From: Bacillota bacterium
GTDB lineage: Bacteria > Bacillota > Clostridia > Lachnospirales > Bianqueaceae
Assembly (NCBI GenBank): GCA_017467985.1
Contig: JAFUJY010000157.1
Span: forward strand, 1-26,930
Length of the DNA stretch: 26,930 bases
Reading direction: 5' to 3'
The translations under genes and the position numbers were made by a program. This document shows positions 14,828 to 23,559 of the stretch, in pieces (within the stretch, counting starts at the first letter, position 1; each line of letters starts with the position of its first letter). Under the pieces are notes generated by a model, which searched no databases, was not told the origin of the DNA, and was given only the letters and a program-made list of their open reading frames with translations.

Positions 14828-15583
14828 ATGGACTATGAACAGATTCTCCGGGCACAGGAAGCTTTGCCCGGCACTACCGCAATCTATTATAAAAATCTGA
14901 AAACAGGAGTTTCTTTTGAGTATAATGGCGCCGAACCCATCATCGCAGCCAGCGTGATCAAGATCCCGGTCATGGTGGAATTTTTCCATCAGGTGGCGGA
15001 GGGACGCATTTGTGAAAACGACCTTTTCACCATCAAAAATGAGGACAAACTACCCTCCTGCGGGGCGCTCACCTACATGCACGAGGGCCTGCAGGTAACG
15101 GCTCTTGACCTGTGTACTCTCATGATTATTCTCAGCGACAACACCGCCACCAATATGCTGATAAAACGGCTGGGCATGGCTAATATCAACGATCGCATGA
15201 AGCTTTTGGGGTTAAAGCACCTGCTTATGACCCGCCTGCTCTTTGACGGCGAAGCCCAGAAGCGAGGCCTGGAAAACCGCATTACTGCCAGTGAAATCGG
15301 CATTTTGCTGGAACTGATTTACTGTGGCGCCCTGCCCCACTCTGACAAGATGCTGGACATCCTGAAAAAACAGCGTTTAAACGGCAAGATGCCTTTCTAT
15401 CTGCACGGCACCCCCATCGCCCACAAAACCGGCGAAGATGACGGCATCACCCATGATGTGGGCATCGTTTTTGCCGAAGACCCCTTTATCTTGTGCCTCC
15501 TGTCCGAGAAAACCGACGTCCCTGCCTACGAGCGTCACATTCAAACCACAAGTTTTTTGCTGACCCATGGGACTCAGCCGTAA
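14828..15583 (+). CDS. class A beta-lactamase-fold serine hydrolase, no signal peptide
   Basis: The 251 aa protein has the three active-site motifs of the class A beta-lactamase/penicillin-binding fold in order and spacing: Ser42-Val-Ile-Lys45 (SxxK), Ser103-Asp104-Asn105 (SDN) and Lys200-Thr-Gly202 (KTG). RGLENRITASEIG (146-158) aligns with the omega-loop region, but the classical ExxLN is not clear: Glu149 is followed directly by Asn150. No signal peptide or lipobox precedes the domain, so it is predicted cytoplasmic, unlike resistance beta-lactamases. It may act on D-amino-acid-containing peptides or esters, or bind them. It has its own promoter and AAAGGAT ribosome site. It lies just upstream of the peptide importer, but that operon has a separate promoter. 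Confidence 0.85.
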   Translation: MDYEQILRAQEALPGTTAIYYKNLKTGVSFEYNGAEPIIAASVIKIPVMVEFFHQVAEGRICENDLFTIKNEDKLPSCGALTYMHEGLQVTALDLCTLMIILSDNTATNMLIKRLGMANINDRMKLLGLKHLLMTRLLFDGEAQKRGLENRITASEIGILLELIYCGALPHSDKMLDILKKQRLNGKMPFYLHGTPIAHKTGEDDGITHDVGIVFAEDPFILCLLSEKTDVPAYERHIQTTSFLLTHGTQP

Positions 15584-15630
15584 AAATGAATTTTCTCCAT
15601 TTAAAAGTTTCACTTTTATTTGAAAAAGTC

Positions 15631-15659
15631 TTGACTTATATGGCATTTAATACTATACT
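15631..15659 (+). promoter_or_regulatory. promoter of the peptide importer operon
   Basis: TTGACT (15631-15636), a 17-base spacer and TATACT (15654-15659). The leader up to the ATG at 15723 is about 55 bases and contains a small AT-rich hairpin (ATATGG 15679-15684 with CCATAT 15691-15696). Confidence 0.75.
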
Positions 15660-15722
15660 ATTAACTAAGTTCCAATTAATATGGAAACACCCATATTATA
15701 ATTAAGAATGGAGGAGAGGAAC

Positions 15723-17618
15723 ATGAAAAAGATCTTTGCACTTATGCTGGCTGTCATCATGGTCATCAGTGCAGTAGGCTGCGCCGGCGGCTCCGGCAAC
15801 AGCGAAAAGACTGTGTATCGTTCACTGCACGGTTCTGATGTTTCTACATTGAACTATCTGAACACCACATCTACCGGTAACATGGGCATTCCCGCTAACT
15901 GTCAGGAATGGCTGATCGAGTACGATTCTCTTGGTAACATTCAGCCTGGTCTGGCTCTGGAGTGGTCTGTTGACAGCACCAACCTGGTTTGGACCTTTAA
16001 GCTGCGTCAGGATGCCAAGTGGTACAACAACAAGGGTGAGGCTGTTGCCAATGTAACCGCTCACGATTTTGTTACTTCTGCTGAATACGCGCTGAGCGTT
16101 AACGCTTCTGCTGCTTACATGTATGAAGAGGCTATGATCAAGAACGCATCCGCTATGCTGAGCGGCGAGGCCACCTTTGATGAAGTTGGCGTTCGTGCCG
16201 TTGATGATTATACTCTGGAGTTTACTCTGGAGTCTCCCTGCTCTTACTTCCTGACCTGTCTGACTTACGGCTGCTTCGCTCCCATGTCTGCTGAGACCAT
16301 GAAGGCTGTTGGCGATTGGGACAACCGCGCTAGCTGGACTGTTGAGGAATGGGATGCTTTCTCTGAAGCACTGGACGCTATCCAGTACAACCAGCTGCTG
16401 TACTGTGGCGCTTACTACCTGAGCGAGTATCTGCCTGGTGAGAGCTATTCTATGCTGAAGAATGAGAACTACTGGGATAAGGATAAGGTTTACATCACCG
16501 CTATCCAGAGCACCTATAACAAAGAAGCTTCTACTATTTCTCCCGAAATGTATCTGCGCGGCGAGCTGGAAGATGCCAGCATCACCAGCACCATGGCTCA
16601 GAGCTGGATGGAAGATCCTGAGAAGGCCGGTTACGTTCATCCCGATCGTATCATGCCTGACTACTCTTACTTCTTCAGCTTCAACTTTGATCCTCAGTTC
16701 GACGAGCAGTATGAGCCCGAAAACTGGAAGATCGCTGTAAACAATGAGAATTTCCGTAAGTCCATTTTCCATGGTATCAACCGTCTGGGCGCTACCATGA
16801 TCTCTGACCCCAACAATGCTGAGACTCTGCTGCAGAACACCATCACTCCTGAGAACTTCTGTGCAGCCGGCGGTTCTGACTACACTGAGTATGAAGTATT
16901 TAAGGCTCTGGCCGTTAATACCGATACCAAGGATGCTTACTTTGATGAAGAGCTGGCTAAGCAGTATCGTGATGCTGCTATCACCGAGCTGACTGCAGAA
17001 GGCGCTACCTTCCCCATCAAGGTTCTGCTGCCCTACAACCCCAACACCTCTGACTGGGATTCCGAGTGTCTGTACATTCAGCAGCAGCTGGAAGGCCTGC
17101 TGGGTACCGACTACATCGACATTATCGTTGAGCAGGGTCCCACCCAGAACTTCCTGAGTGAGGTTCGTCGTTCCGGTAAGTACGCTCTGCTGAAGACCAA
17201 CTGGGGCTGCGACTACGCTGACCCGTTGACCTATGCAGCTGGTCCCTTCGGTTCCAGTAACTCTTATCAGTTCATGTACAAGAGTGAAGATCCCGAGACC
17301 ATGGCTTTGGTAGAAGAGTACTACGCTATGGTTGATGAAGCTAACGCTATCGTTGATGCTGATAAGCTGGCTGAGCGTTATGCCGCATTTGCTGAGGCTG
17401 AGGCTTTCCTGATCGAGCATGCAATGGTACTGCCCTTCGGCGTAAGCGGCGGTTACAGCGCATCCTACCTGAACCCCTTCGAAGGTCAGTATGCTCCTTA
17501 CGGTATTGCTACCCTGCGTTATAAGGGCCAGCACATCCTGGAGAAGCCCATGTCCACCGAAGAGTTCAACGCTGCTCTGGAACAGTGGCAGAAGGATCGT
17601 GCATCATCTGCTAAGTAA
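15723..17618 (+). CDS. peptide ABC transporter substrate-binding lipoprotein (SBP_bac_5 family)
   Basis: A family 5 solute-binding protein that captures oligopeptides outside the membrane and hands them to the permeases encoded next. From ATG 15723 it has a lipoprotein signal: MKK, a hydrophobic core and a lipobox ending SAVGC with Cys20 as the lipidated residue. The mature part has typical features such as TVYRSLHGSDVSTLNYLNTT, WTFKLRQDAKW followed by ADNVTAHDFVTSAEYAL-like sequence, and NENYWDKDKVYI. The 631 aa length is slightly above average. An earlier ATG at 15708 lies within the GGAGGAGAGG ribosome site region and is rejected. Codon choice favours GCT, CGT and TCT much more than neighbouring plus-strand genes such as dat, suggesting strong expression. 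The ligand may be murein peptides, given the downstream genes. Confidence 0.93.
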   Translation: MKKIFALMLAVIMVISAVGCAGGSGNSEKTVYRSLHGSDVSTLNYLNTTSTGNMGIPANCQEWLIEYDSLGNIQPGLALEWSVDSTNLVWTFKLRQDAKWYNNKGEAVANVTAHDFVTSAEYALSVNASAAYMYEEAMIKNASAMLSGEATFDEVGVRAVDDYTLEFTLESPCSYFLTCLTYGCFAPMSAETMKAVGDWDNRASWTVEEWDAFSEALDAIQYNQLLYCGAYYLSEYLPGESYSMLKNENYWDKDKVYITAIQSTYNKEASTISPEMYLRGELEDASITSTMAQSWMEDPEKAGYVHPDRIMPDYSYFFSFNFDPQFDEQYEPENWKIAVNNENFRKSIFHGINRLGATMISDPNNAETLLQNTITPENFCAAGGSDYTEYEVFKALAVNTDTKDAYFDEELAKQYRDAAITELTAEGATFPIKVLLPYNPNTSDWDSECLYIQQQLEGLLGTDYIDIIVEQGPTQNFLSEVRRSGKYALLKTNWGCDYADPLTYAAGPFGSSNSYQFMYKSEDPETMALVEEYYAMVDEANAIVDADKLAERYAAFAEAEAFLIEHAMVLPFGVSGGYSASYLNPFEGQYAPYGIATLRYKGQHILEKPMSTEEFNAALEQWQKDRASSAK

Positions 17619-17644
17619 TCTTTAATACTCACAAACAACTTCTA

Positions 17645-17676
17645 CTGGGCGGCGCAAGTCGACTTGCGCCGCCCAG
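17645..17676 (+). terminator. perfect 32-bp palindrome between binding-protein and permease genes
   Basis: The 32 bases read identically on both strands, giving a 14-bp GC-rich stem (CTGGGCGGCGCAAG) with loop TCGA. The tract that follows (ATAGTTTG) is a poor T run, so it probably acts as a partial terminator or an RNA 3'-end stabiliser that keeps binding-protein message in excess over permease message. Confidence 0.75.
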
Positions 17677-17736
17677 ATAGTTTGTTATAAAGGACCTAAA
17701 TTTTTCAAGAAGTAATTTTTCTAAGGAGGCGCCGGT

Positions 17737-18678
17737 ATGCTTAAGTATCTGGCAAAACGAATCGCCCGCTCGTTTATCACACTATTTATTGTAATTACTA
17801 TCGTATTTTCCCTGCTGCGACTCATGCCCATCGAAGGATATTTCAGCAATTTCGAAAAAATGTCCGAAGAGCAGATCCAGCGCGAATTGACCCGTATGGG
17901 TCTGACTGATCCCCTGCCCACCCAGCTGGTCCGTTTCTACGGCGAAATCATTCAGGGTGACCTGGGAACTTCCAATCGTTATCGTCCCGGTGTGGAAATC
18001 ACCGAAATCCTTTCCACCAAATTCCCCCTTTCCATGGCCTTTGGATGTGCTTCCATGGCCTTATCCATGCTTTTGGGTATTCCACTGGGCGCCTTAATGG
18101 CCCGGTGTAAAGATAAATTCCCGGATCATCTGGGAACTGTATTTATCGTCTTTATCAATGCGGTGCCATCTGCGGTTTACTACCTCTTCATACAGATGTA
18201 CGGAACCCAGATCTTCGGTATCAGCATGCTATTCTCGCGAAGTAATCCCGCAACGTGGATTCTGCCTGTTATCTCGCTGTCCCTGGGCGATATCGCATAT
18301 TACGGTATGTGGCTGCGTCGATACATGGTGGATGAATCCAATAAGGATTATGTTAAACTGGCTCGCGCCAAGGGTGTTAATTCCAAGGACATTATGATGA
18401 AGCATGTCTTCCGTAATGCATTTGTTCCGCTGGTACAGTACATCCCCACTTCCCTGCTTTTAACCATGGTTGGTTCTATTTACGTAGAGTCCCTGTATTC
18501 CATCCCCGGTATGGGCGGACTGCTGGTTACCGCCATCCAGTCCCAGGATAATACATTGGTTCAGGCTCTGGTTATTATTTATGCGACCATTAGTATTATC
18601 GGTCTGATCCTGGGTGACGTTTTCATGACCCTGGTAGACCCCCGAATCTCATTTGCAAAGAAAGAAGGTGCTCGCTGA
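17737..18678 (+). CDS. peptide ABC transporter permease, DppB/OppB type
   Basis: One of the two membrane subunits of the importer. The 313 aa protein starts MLKYLAKRIARSFITLFIVI, the usual N-terminal helix of DppB, and has about six membrane segments. The cytoplasmic EAA loop that docks on the ATPases is DYVKLARAKGVNSKDIMMKH (204-223) with the conserved Gly213. SLYSIPGMGGLL and the C-terminal DPRISF are family marks. The start is ATG 17737, 8 bases after AAGGAGG. Its stop shares one base with the start of the next gene (TGATG). Confidence 0.94.
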   Translation: MLKYLAKRIARSFITLFIVITIVFSLLRLMPIEGYFSNFEKMSEEQIQRELTRMGLTDPLPTQLVRFYGEIIQGDLGTSNRYRPGVEITEILSTKFPLSMAFGCASMALSMLLGIPLGALMARCKDKFPDHLGTVFIVFINAVPSAVYYLFIQMYGTQIFGISMLFSRSNPATWILPVISLSLGDIAYYGMWLRRYMVDESNKDYVKLARAKGVNSKDIMMKHVFRNAFVPLVQYIPTSLLLTMVGSIYVESLYSIPGMGGLLVTAIQSQDNTLVQALVIIYATISIIGLILGDVFMTLVDPRISFAKKEGAR

Positions 18679-19733
18679 TGTCCAAGTATTCTTACAAAGA
18701 ACAAAAGTCTCAGGAACTGGAACAGCATGTGGCTGAAGCGCTGCGCCAAGATCTGGATGCCGCAGTTACACCCTCCGATCCCCGTCTGGATGCTTCCGGT
18801 ATGAGTGAAAAGGAGCTCTTCTCCTTCGCTAAGCATGACACCAAGGACTCCGAGCGTATCGGTTTCTCCGAGTATTCTTACTGGCGTTCCACCCTTCGTA
18901 CATTCCTGCAGAATAAGCTGGCTGTAACCTTGATGTTTGTTATGTGCGGTCTTCTGCTGTTCACATTTATTCAGCCCCTGCTGCCCGGTCAGTCTGATCC
19001 CAACATGATCTATTTCAAAGAATCCGGAGCCGCCATGAGTAACCAGCAGCCCAGTTCCGAGTTTTGGTTTGGTACCAACAACGCCGGTCAGGACCTGTGG
19101 AGCCGTATTTGGGCCGGTACCCGTACTTCCATCTTCATCGGTTTTGTTGTAGCCATCGTACAGGCTGTTGTAGGTATCACTATCGGTGTGCTGTGGGGTT
19201 ATGTGCGCAAGCTGGACTTCTTCTTCACCGAGCTGTACAACATTTTCGATAACATCCCTTCCACCATCGTTCTGATTCTGTTGTCCTACATTTTGAATCG
19301 TAACATGGGTACTCTGATTTTCTCCATGAGTATTACCGGTTGGCTGGGTATGGCCCGATTCATCCGTAATCAGATCATCATGATCCGTGACCGTGACTAC
19401 AATCTGGCTTCCCGTTGTCTGGGAACCCCCATCTACCGTATTATCCTTAAGAACCTGCTGCCCTATCTGGTATCCGTTATTATGCTGCGTATGGCTCTGA
19501 CCATTCCCAGCGCCATCGGAAGCGAAGTATTTATTACTTATATCGGTCTGGGTCTGCCGGTGGAAATCCCCTCTCTGGGTAACCTGGTAAATACCGGCCG
19601 TGCACTGATGACCAGCCCCGACCTGCGTTACCAGCTGATCTTCCCCACTATCGTACTTTCTATTATTACTATTTCATTCTATGTTATCGGTAACGCCTTC
19701 TCTGACGCTGCTGATCCCAAGAATCATCGTTAA
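18678..19733 (+). CDS. peptide ABC transporter permease, DppC/OppC type
   Basis: The second membrane subunit, 351 aa. FWFGTNNAGQDLWSRIWAGT (129-148) is the version here of the DppC motif HxLGTDxxGRDxxSR. The EAA loop is RDYNLASRCLGTPIYRIILK (239-258). About six membrane segments are seen. The cytoplasmic N-terminus of about 80 residues before the first helix is longer than in E. coli DppC and contains a charged stretch (KSQELEQHVAEALRQDLDAA). The start overlaps the preceding stop by one base and no strong ribosome site is present, so translation is probably coupled. Confidence 0.93.
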   Translation: MSKYSYKEQKSQELEQHVAEALRQDLDAAVTPSDPRLDASGMSEKELFSFAKHDTKDSERIGFSEYSYWRSTLRTFLQNKLAVTLMFVMCGLLLFTFIQPLLPGQSDPNMIYFKESGAAMSNQQPSSEFWFGTNNAGQDLWSRIWAGTRTSIFIGFVVAIVQAVVGITIGVLWGYVRKLDFFFTELYNIFDNIPSTIVLILLSYILNRNMGTLIFSMSITGWLGMARFIRNQIIMIRDRDYNLASRCLGTPIYRIILKNLLPYLVSVIMLRMALTIPSAIGSEVFITYIGLGLPVEIPSLGNLVNTGRALMTSPDLRYQLIFPTIVLSIITISFYVIGNAFSDAADPKNHR

Positions 19734-19745
19734 GGAGGAGTTTAC

Positions 19746-20807
19746 ATGGATAAGACACCTATTTTATCAGTGGAAAATCTGCATGTAAAGTTCCACCTGC
19801 GCGGCGAGATTCTTCATGCCATCCGCGATATCAGCTTGGATGTATACAAAGGCGAGAGCCTGGCCATCGTAGGCGAGTCCGGTTCCGGTAAGTCCGTATT
19901 CACCAAGACCTTCTTAGGTCTGCTGGATGCCAACGGATTCCTGGACGGCGGCCACATCAACTTCCACACCAGCGATGAAGATCCTTCTCAGGTTGTGGAT
20001 CTGGCCACATTTACCACCGAAAAAGAATGGCTGACCATCCGTGGTAAGCAGATCGCTATGATCATGCAGGATCCCATGACCAGCCTGAACCCTCTAAAGA
20101 CCATCGGCGCCCAGCTGGTGGAGACCGTTCTGCTGCACAACGCCATGTCCAAAGAGGATGCTCATAAACGTGCCGTTGAGCTGCTGACTGACGTAGGTAT
20201 TACAGAGCCTGAGCGCCGCGCTAAGCAGTACCCCCATGAGTTCTCCGGCGGTATGCGCCAGCGTGTAGTTATCGCCATTGCCCTGGCTTGTAACCCTCGC
20301 ATCCTAATCTGTGATGAGCCCACTACTGCCCTGGACGTTACCATCCAGGCCCAGATCCTGCAGCTGATCCGAGATCTTCAGAAAAAATATCAGCTGACCA
20401 CCATTTACATCACCCATGACCTGGGCGTTGTTGCCAACGTGGCCGACCGTATCGCCGTAATGTATGCCGGTGATATCATCGAAGTCGCCACCTGTGATGA
20501 GCTGTTTTATGATCCCCGTCACCCCTACTCCTGGGCTCTGCTCAGTTCTCTGCCCCAGTTGGGTGTTAAGGGCGAGGATCTGTACTCCATCGAGGGTACG
20601 CCCCCCAGTCTGCATCAGGAAATTCGCGGCGATGCTTTTGCACCCCGTAACCCCTATGCACTGAATATCGATTTTGTAGAGCGTCCGCCTTTCTTTGAGG
20701 TGACTCCCACCCACAAAGCACGCACATGGCTGCTGGATCCCAGAGCCCCCAAGGTAGACCCGCCCTATTATATCAAGAAACTGGCTGAAAGGAGGTCCCG
20801 TTCATGA
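19746..20807 (+). CDS. peptide ABC transporter ATPase, DppD/OppD type
   Basis: The first of two nucleotide-binding subunits, 353 aa. Walker A is GESGSGKS (43-50), the Q-loop is MIMQDPMTSLNP (105-116), the signature is EFSGGMRQR (165-173), Walker B is ILICDEPTTALD (186-197) and ITHDLGVV follows. The C-terminal oligopeptide-transport domain carries HPYSWALLSSLPQL and the region around GTPPSLHQEIRGDAFAPRNP, where related proteins have a Cys-rich Fe-S motif; here the Cys residues of that motif are missing. The start is ATG 19746 after AAGGAGG. The stop overlaps the next start as ATGA. Confidence 0.95.
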   Translation: MDKTPILSVENLHVKFHLRGEILHAIRDISLDVYKGESLAIVGESGSGKSVFTKTFLGLLDANGFLDGGHINFHTSDEDPSQVVDLATFTTEKEWLTIRGKQIAMIMQDPMTSLNPLKTIGAQLVETVLLHNAMSKEDAHKRAVELLTDVGITEPERRAKQYPHEFSGGMRQRVVIAIALACNPRILICDEPTTALDVTIQAQILQLIRDLQKKYQLTTIYITHDLGVVANVADRIAVMYAGDIIEVATCDELFYDPRHPYSWALLSSLPQLGVKGEDLYSIEGTPPSLHQEIRGDAFAPRNPYALNIDFVERPPFFEVTPTHKARTWLLDPRAPKVDPPYYIKKLAERRSRS

Positions 20808-21739
20808 CCGACAACAAAAAAGAAGTCTTGCTGGACGTCAAGGACCTGACCGTTCAGTTTGGTTCTAAGCGTAAGCCCTTCACCGCTGTAGATCACGTAA
20901 GCTTCCAGATCTACAAAGGCGAAACCTTTGGTGTGGTTGGTGAGTCCGGTTCCGGTAAAACCACCATCGGCCGCGCAATCATTCGTATTAACCCCACCGC
21001 CACCGGTGACATTATCTATGACGGCCAGAAAATCAATGGCCGTATCAGCCGTGCACTGGATAAAGAAGTTACCCGTAAGATCCAGATGATCTTCCAGGAC
21101 CCCATGGCCTCTCTGAACGAGCGTGCCAAGGTGGACTACATCGTAGCTGAAGGTCTGCTGAATCTTCCTAAGAAGGTTTCCAAGGAGGAGCGTGCTCAGA
21201 TCGTATCTGAGGCTCTGGACTCCGTAGGTCTGCTGCCTGAGTTCGCCAGCCGCTTCCCCCACGAGTTCTCCGGTGGACAGCGTCAACGTATCGGTATTGC
21301 CCGTGCCATGGTAATGCAGCCCGAGTTCATCATCGCCGACGAGCCCATCTCCGCATTGGACGTTTCCATCCGTGCGCAGGTACTGAACCTGATGGCCAAG
21401 CTGCAGCGTGAGCGTGGTCTGACCTATCTGTTTATCTCCCATGACCTGTCCGTTATGAGATTCATCTGCGACCGCGTGGCCGTTGTACACAAGGGCGTAA
21501 TTGTGGAGCTGGCTGAGACCGAAGAATTGTTTGAGCATCCTCTGCATCCCTATACCCAGGCCCTGCTGTCCGCTATCCCCATGCCCGATCCGGAGCGTGA
21601 GCGTGGTAAGGTACTAAAGGTATACGATCCTTCCATCCACGACTACTCTGTAGATAAGCCCTCTTTCACCGAGATCCGTCCCGGTCATTTCATCTGGGCA
21701 AACGCCAAGGAACTGGCCGATTACGAAAAAGCATATTGA
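20804..21739 (+). CDS. peptide ABC transporter ATPase, DppF/OppF type
   Basis: The second nucleotide-binding subunit, 311 aa. Walker A is GESGSGKTT (46-54), the Q-loop is MIFQDPMASLNER (95-107), the signature is EFSGGQRQR (154-162), Walker B is FIIADEPISALD (175-186) and ISHDLSVM follows. HPYTQALLSAIP in the C-terminal domain is typical. The start is ATG 20804 after AAAGGAGG, overlapping the preceding stop by four bases. It is the last gene before a strong terminator. In B. subtilis the equivalent ATPase (YkfD) sits in the murein-peptide operon ykfABCD, which parallels the neighbourhood here. Confidence 0.95.
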   Translation: MTDNKKEVLLDVKDLTVQFGSKRKPFTAVDHVSFQIYKGETFGVVGESGSGKTTIGRAIIRINPTATGDIIYDGQKINGRISRALDKEVTRKIQMIFQDPMASLNERAKVDYIVAEGLLNLPKKVSKEERAQIVSEALDSVGLLPEFASRFPHEFSGGQRQRIGIARAMVMQPEFIIADEPISALDVSIRAQVLNLMAKLQRERGLTYLFISHDLSVMRFICDRVAVVHKGVIVELAETEELFEHPLHPYTQALLSAIPMPDPERERGKVLKVYDPSIHDYSVDKPSFTEIRPGHFIWANAKELADYEKAY

Positions 21740-21745
21740 TAAAAT

Positions 21746-21778
21746 AAAAAGGACTTTCGGCAAAGAAAGTCCTTTTTT
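21746..21778 (+). terminator. strong terminator between importer and murein-peptide hydrolase genes
   Basis: The 13-bp arms at 21746-21758 and 21765-21777 enclose loop GGCAAA and end in TTTTTT. The next start codon is only 17 bases after it and no promoter is visible in between, so the downstream genes must rely on readthrough or on a promoter inside the preceding gene. Confidence 0.93.
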
Positions 21779-21794
21779 GTAAAGGAGACCTATT

Positions 21795-22730
21795 ATGATT
21801 ACACCAAAACCTTTATTTGCCGGCGCCAGAGTGGCTTTGCTGGCGCCCGCCAGCCCCACACCCCAGACGCCTCTGGCTGACAGCGGCCTGCCCCAGCAAG
21901 TGCAGGAGTCTGTTGATGTACTAAAAACCTACGGTCTGGAGCCCGTTTTATATCCCTCCTGCACCCTTGCCTACGGCTATCTGGCCGGTTCGGATGCCCA
22001 GCGTGCCCAGGACGTGATGGATGCCTTCCTAGACGACTCCATTGACGGTATCTTCTGCATTCGCGGCGGCTATGGTATCCAGCGTATGCTGGACCTGCTG
22101 GACTTTGACCGGATTGCTCAGCACCCCAAATGGTTTGCCGGCTACAGCGATGTGACCGCCCTGCACGTAGCCCTTAACCAGCGTTGTGGATTCATCACCT
22201 ATCATACTCCCATGCCTTCCACCGAGATCCGCAAGGGCTTGGACGACTATACCAATGAATACTTGAAAAAGGCCATGTTTGGTGGCTTACAGGGTATATT
22301 GCCTTCTGCCGCAGCTGTTACCTCTCTGGCAAATGGTTCTGCCAGCGGCATCCTGTGCGGTGGAAATCTGTCCCTGGTTTCTTCTTCCCTGGGCACCCCC
22401 TACGAGATTGACACCAAGGGCAAAATCCTCTTCCTGGAGGACATCGACGAGGCCCCCTACCGTATCGACGGTATGCTGAACCATATGAGACTGGCCGGTA
22501 AGTTTGAGGACTGTGCAGGCATTATTATGGGATTCTACACCAACTGTGTACCCAAAAAACCCGGTGACGGCCTCACCCTGGAACAGGTATTTAATGACCT
22601 GCTGCCCAAGGACAAGCCCGTTTTGCTGAATTACACCTGCGGTCACGACCTGCCCACCATGTCCCTGCCCCTGGGGGCCACCGCCACACTAATAGTAAGG
22701 AGTTCTGATTATGAGTTACGCATTGATTAA
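21795..22730 (+). CDS. LD-carboxypeptidase (peptidase S66, LdcA/YkfA type)
   Basis: This enzyme releases the terminal D-Ala from murein tetrapeptides in the cytoplasm, the first step of cell-wall peptide recycling; it could also be an MccF-like immunity hydrolase. The 311 aa protein has the S66 triad: nucleophile Ser118 in FAGYSDVTAL, Glu215 in LFLEDIDEAPYRIDGML and His284 in CGHDLPTMSLPLGA. The N-terminal part has RVALLAPASP and IFCIRGGYGIQRML, also family marks. There is no signal peptide. The start is ATG 21795 after AAAGGAG. It overlaps the next gene by 20 bases, so translation is coupled. The arrangement LD-carboxypeptidase plus NlpC/P60 endopeptidase next to a Dpp-type importer is the same as YkfA/YkfC in Bacillus. 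Confidence 0.93.
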   Translation: MITPKPLFAGARVALLAPASPTPQTPLADSGLPQQVQESVDVLKTYGLEPVLYPSCTLAYGYLAGSDAQRAQDVMDAFLDDSIDGIFCIRGGYGIQRMLDLLDFDRIAQHPKWFAGYSDVTALHVALNQRCGFITYHTPMPSTEIRKGLDDYTNEYLKKAMFGGLQGILPSAAAVTSLANGSASGILCGGNLSLVSSSLGTPYEIDTKGKILFLEDIDEAPYRIDGMLNHMRLAGKFEDCAGIIMGFYTNCVPKKPGDGLTLEQVFNDLLPKDKPVLLNYTCGHDLPTMSLPLGATATLIVRSSDYELRID

Positions 22731-23547
22731 TACCGCCATCGGCACCATGTATACCCGGGCTGACCTGGATGCAGGCCGCACCGATGAAGCCCTTTATGGC
22801 ATGAAAGTAGAGATTCTGGAGGAAAATGCTGCCACCGGCCGCAGTCTGATTCGTACCCACTACCGTTATGAGGGCTGGGTCACCTCCACCGACCTCTACC
22901 CTGCCAGCGCAGAAACTGACCAGTGGGAGCAAAACGCCCAGCACTGGCTGGCCCATCCCTATGCGGACATTTTATCCGCCCCCAAGATTCAGGCCCTGCC
23001 CCTCATCAGCCTGACCCGTGGTGCCCGACTGCAGCTCATCGGCCCCGTAGAAGGGGATGCTTCCGGCTGGGTATCGGTGAAGCTGCTGGACGGCCGCATC
23101 GGTTATCTTCGCGAGCATTTCCTCATGCCCTACGTGGCTCCTGTCAACATTGCTGAGTTAGACGAGGAAACCTTCCGTGCCAACGTGGTAGCTACTGCCA
23201 AAGAATATTTGGGCACCCAGTATCGCTGGGGCGGCAAAACTACATTGGGCATCGACTGTTCCGGCCTGTGTTCCACCGCTTATATGCAAAACGGCGTGCT
23301 GATCTACCGAGATGCATCTATTCGTGAAGGCTTTCCGGTACATCCCATCGACCGCAAGGATATGAAGCCCGGTGACTTGTTTTATTTCCCCGGTCACATC
23401 GCCATGAGCCTGGGCGGCGATCTGTTTATTCACTCCACCTCTAAGGGTGGCTATATGGGTGTTGTCATCAATAGCTTTGACCCCAATCACCCCCACTATC
23501 GTCCTGATTTGCTGGCCATCTTAAAAGAGTGCGGCAGCATCTTCTAA
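22711..23547 (+). CDS. SH3b-NlpC/P60 endopeptidase, YkfC-like gamma-D-glutamyl-diamino-acid peptidase
   Basis: The predicted reaction is cleavage of the gamma-D-Glu-diamino acid bond of murein peptides with a free N-terminal L-Ala. Residues about 5-62 and 85-140 are two bacterial SH3 domains, and the NlpC/P60 catalytic domain spans about 155-275. Cys183 in GIDCSGLCS, His229 in FPGHIAMSLG and His241 in FIHSTSKGG form the catalytic triad, with the Cys-His distance shorter than in YkfC but the His-His spacing of 12 kept. There is no signal peptide, which fits cytoplasmic recycling of imported peptides rather than cell-wall lysis. The start is ATG 22711 with AAGGAG upstream, overlapping the 3' end of the LD-carboxypeptidase gene. 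Confidence 0.93.
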   Translation: MSYALINTAIGTMYTRADLDAGRTDEALYGMKVEILEENAATGRSLIRTHYRYEGWVTSTDLYPASAETDQWEQNAQHWLAHPYADILSAPKIQALPLISLTRGARLQLIGPVEGDASGWVSVKLLDGRIGYLREHFLMPYVAPVNIAELDEETFRANVVATAKEYLGTQYRWGGKTTLGIDCSGLCSTAYMQNGVLIYRDASIREGFPVHPIDRKDMKPGDLFYFPGHIAMSLGGDLFIHSTSKGGYMGVVINSFDPNHPHYRPDLLAILKECGSIF

Positions 23548-23559
23548 AAGGAGGTCCCT

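Noticed and set aside
15822..17534. 570-codon open frame antisense to the peptide-binding lipoprotein gene
   Set aside because: The sense gene has a signal peptide, promoter, ribosome site and clear family match. The antisense frame is open because the highly biased codons of the sense gene avoid creating stops on the other strand. Similar antisense frames at 20768-21547 and 5053-5631 were rejected for the same reason.
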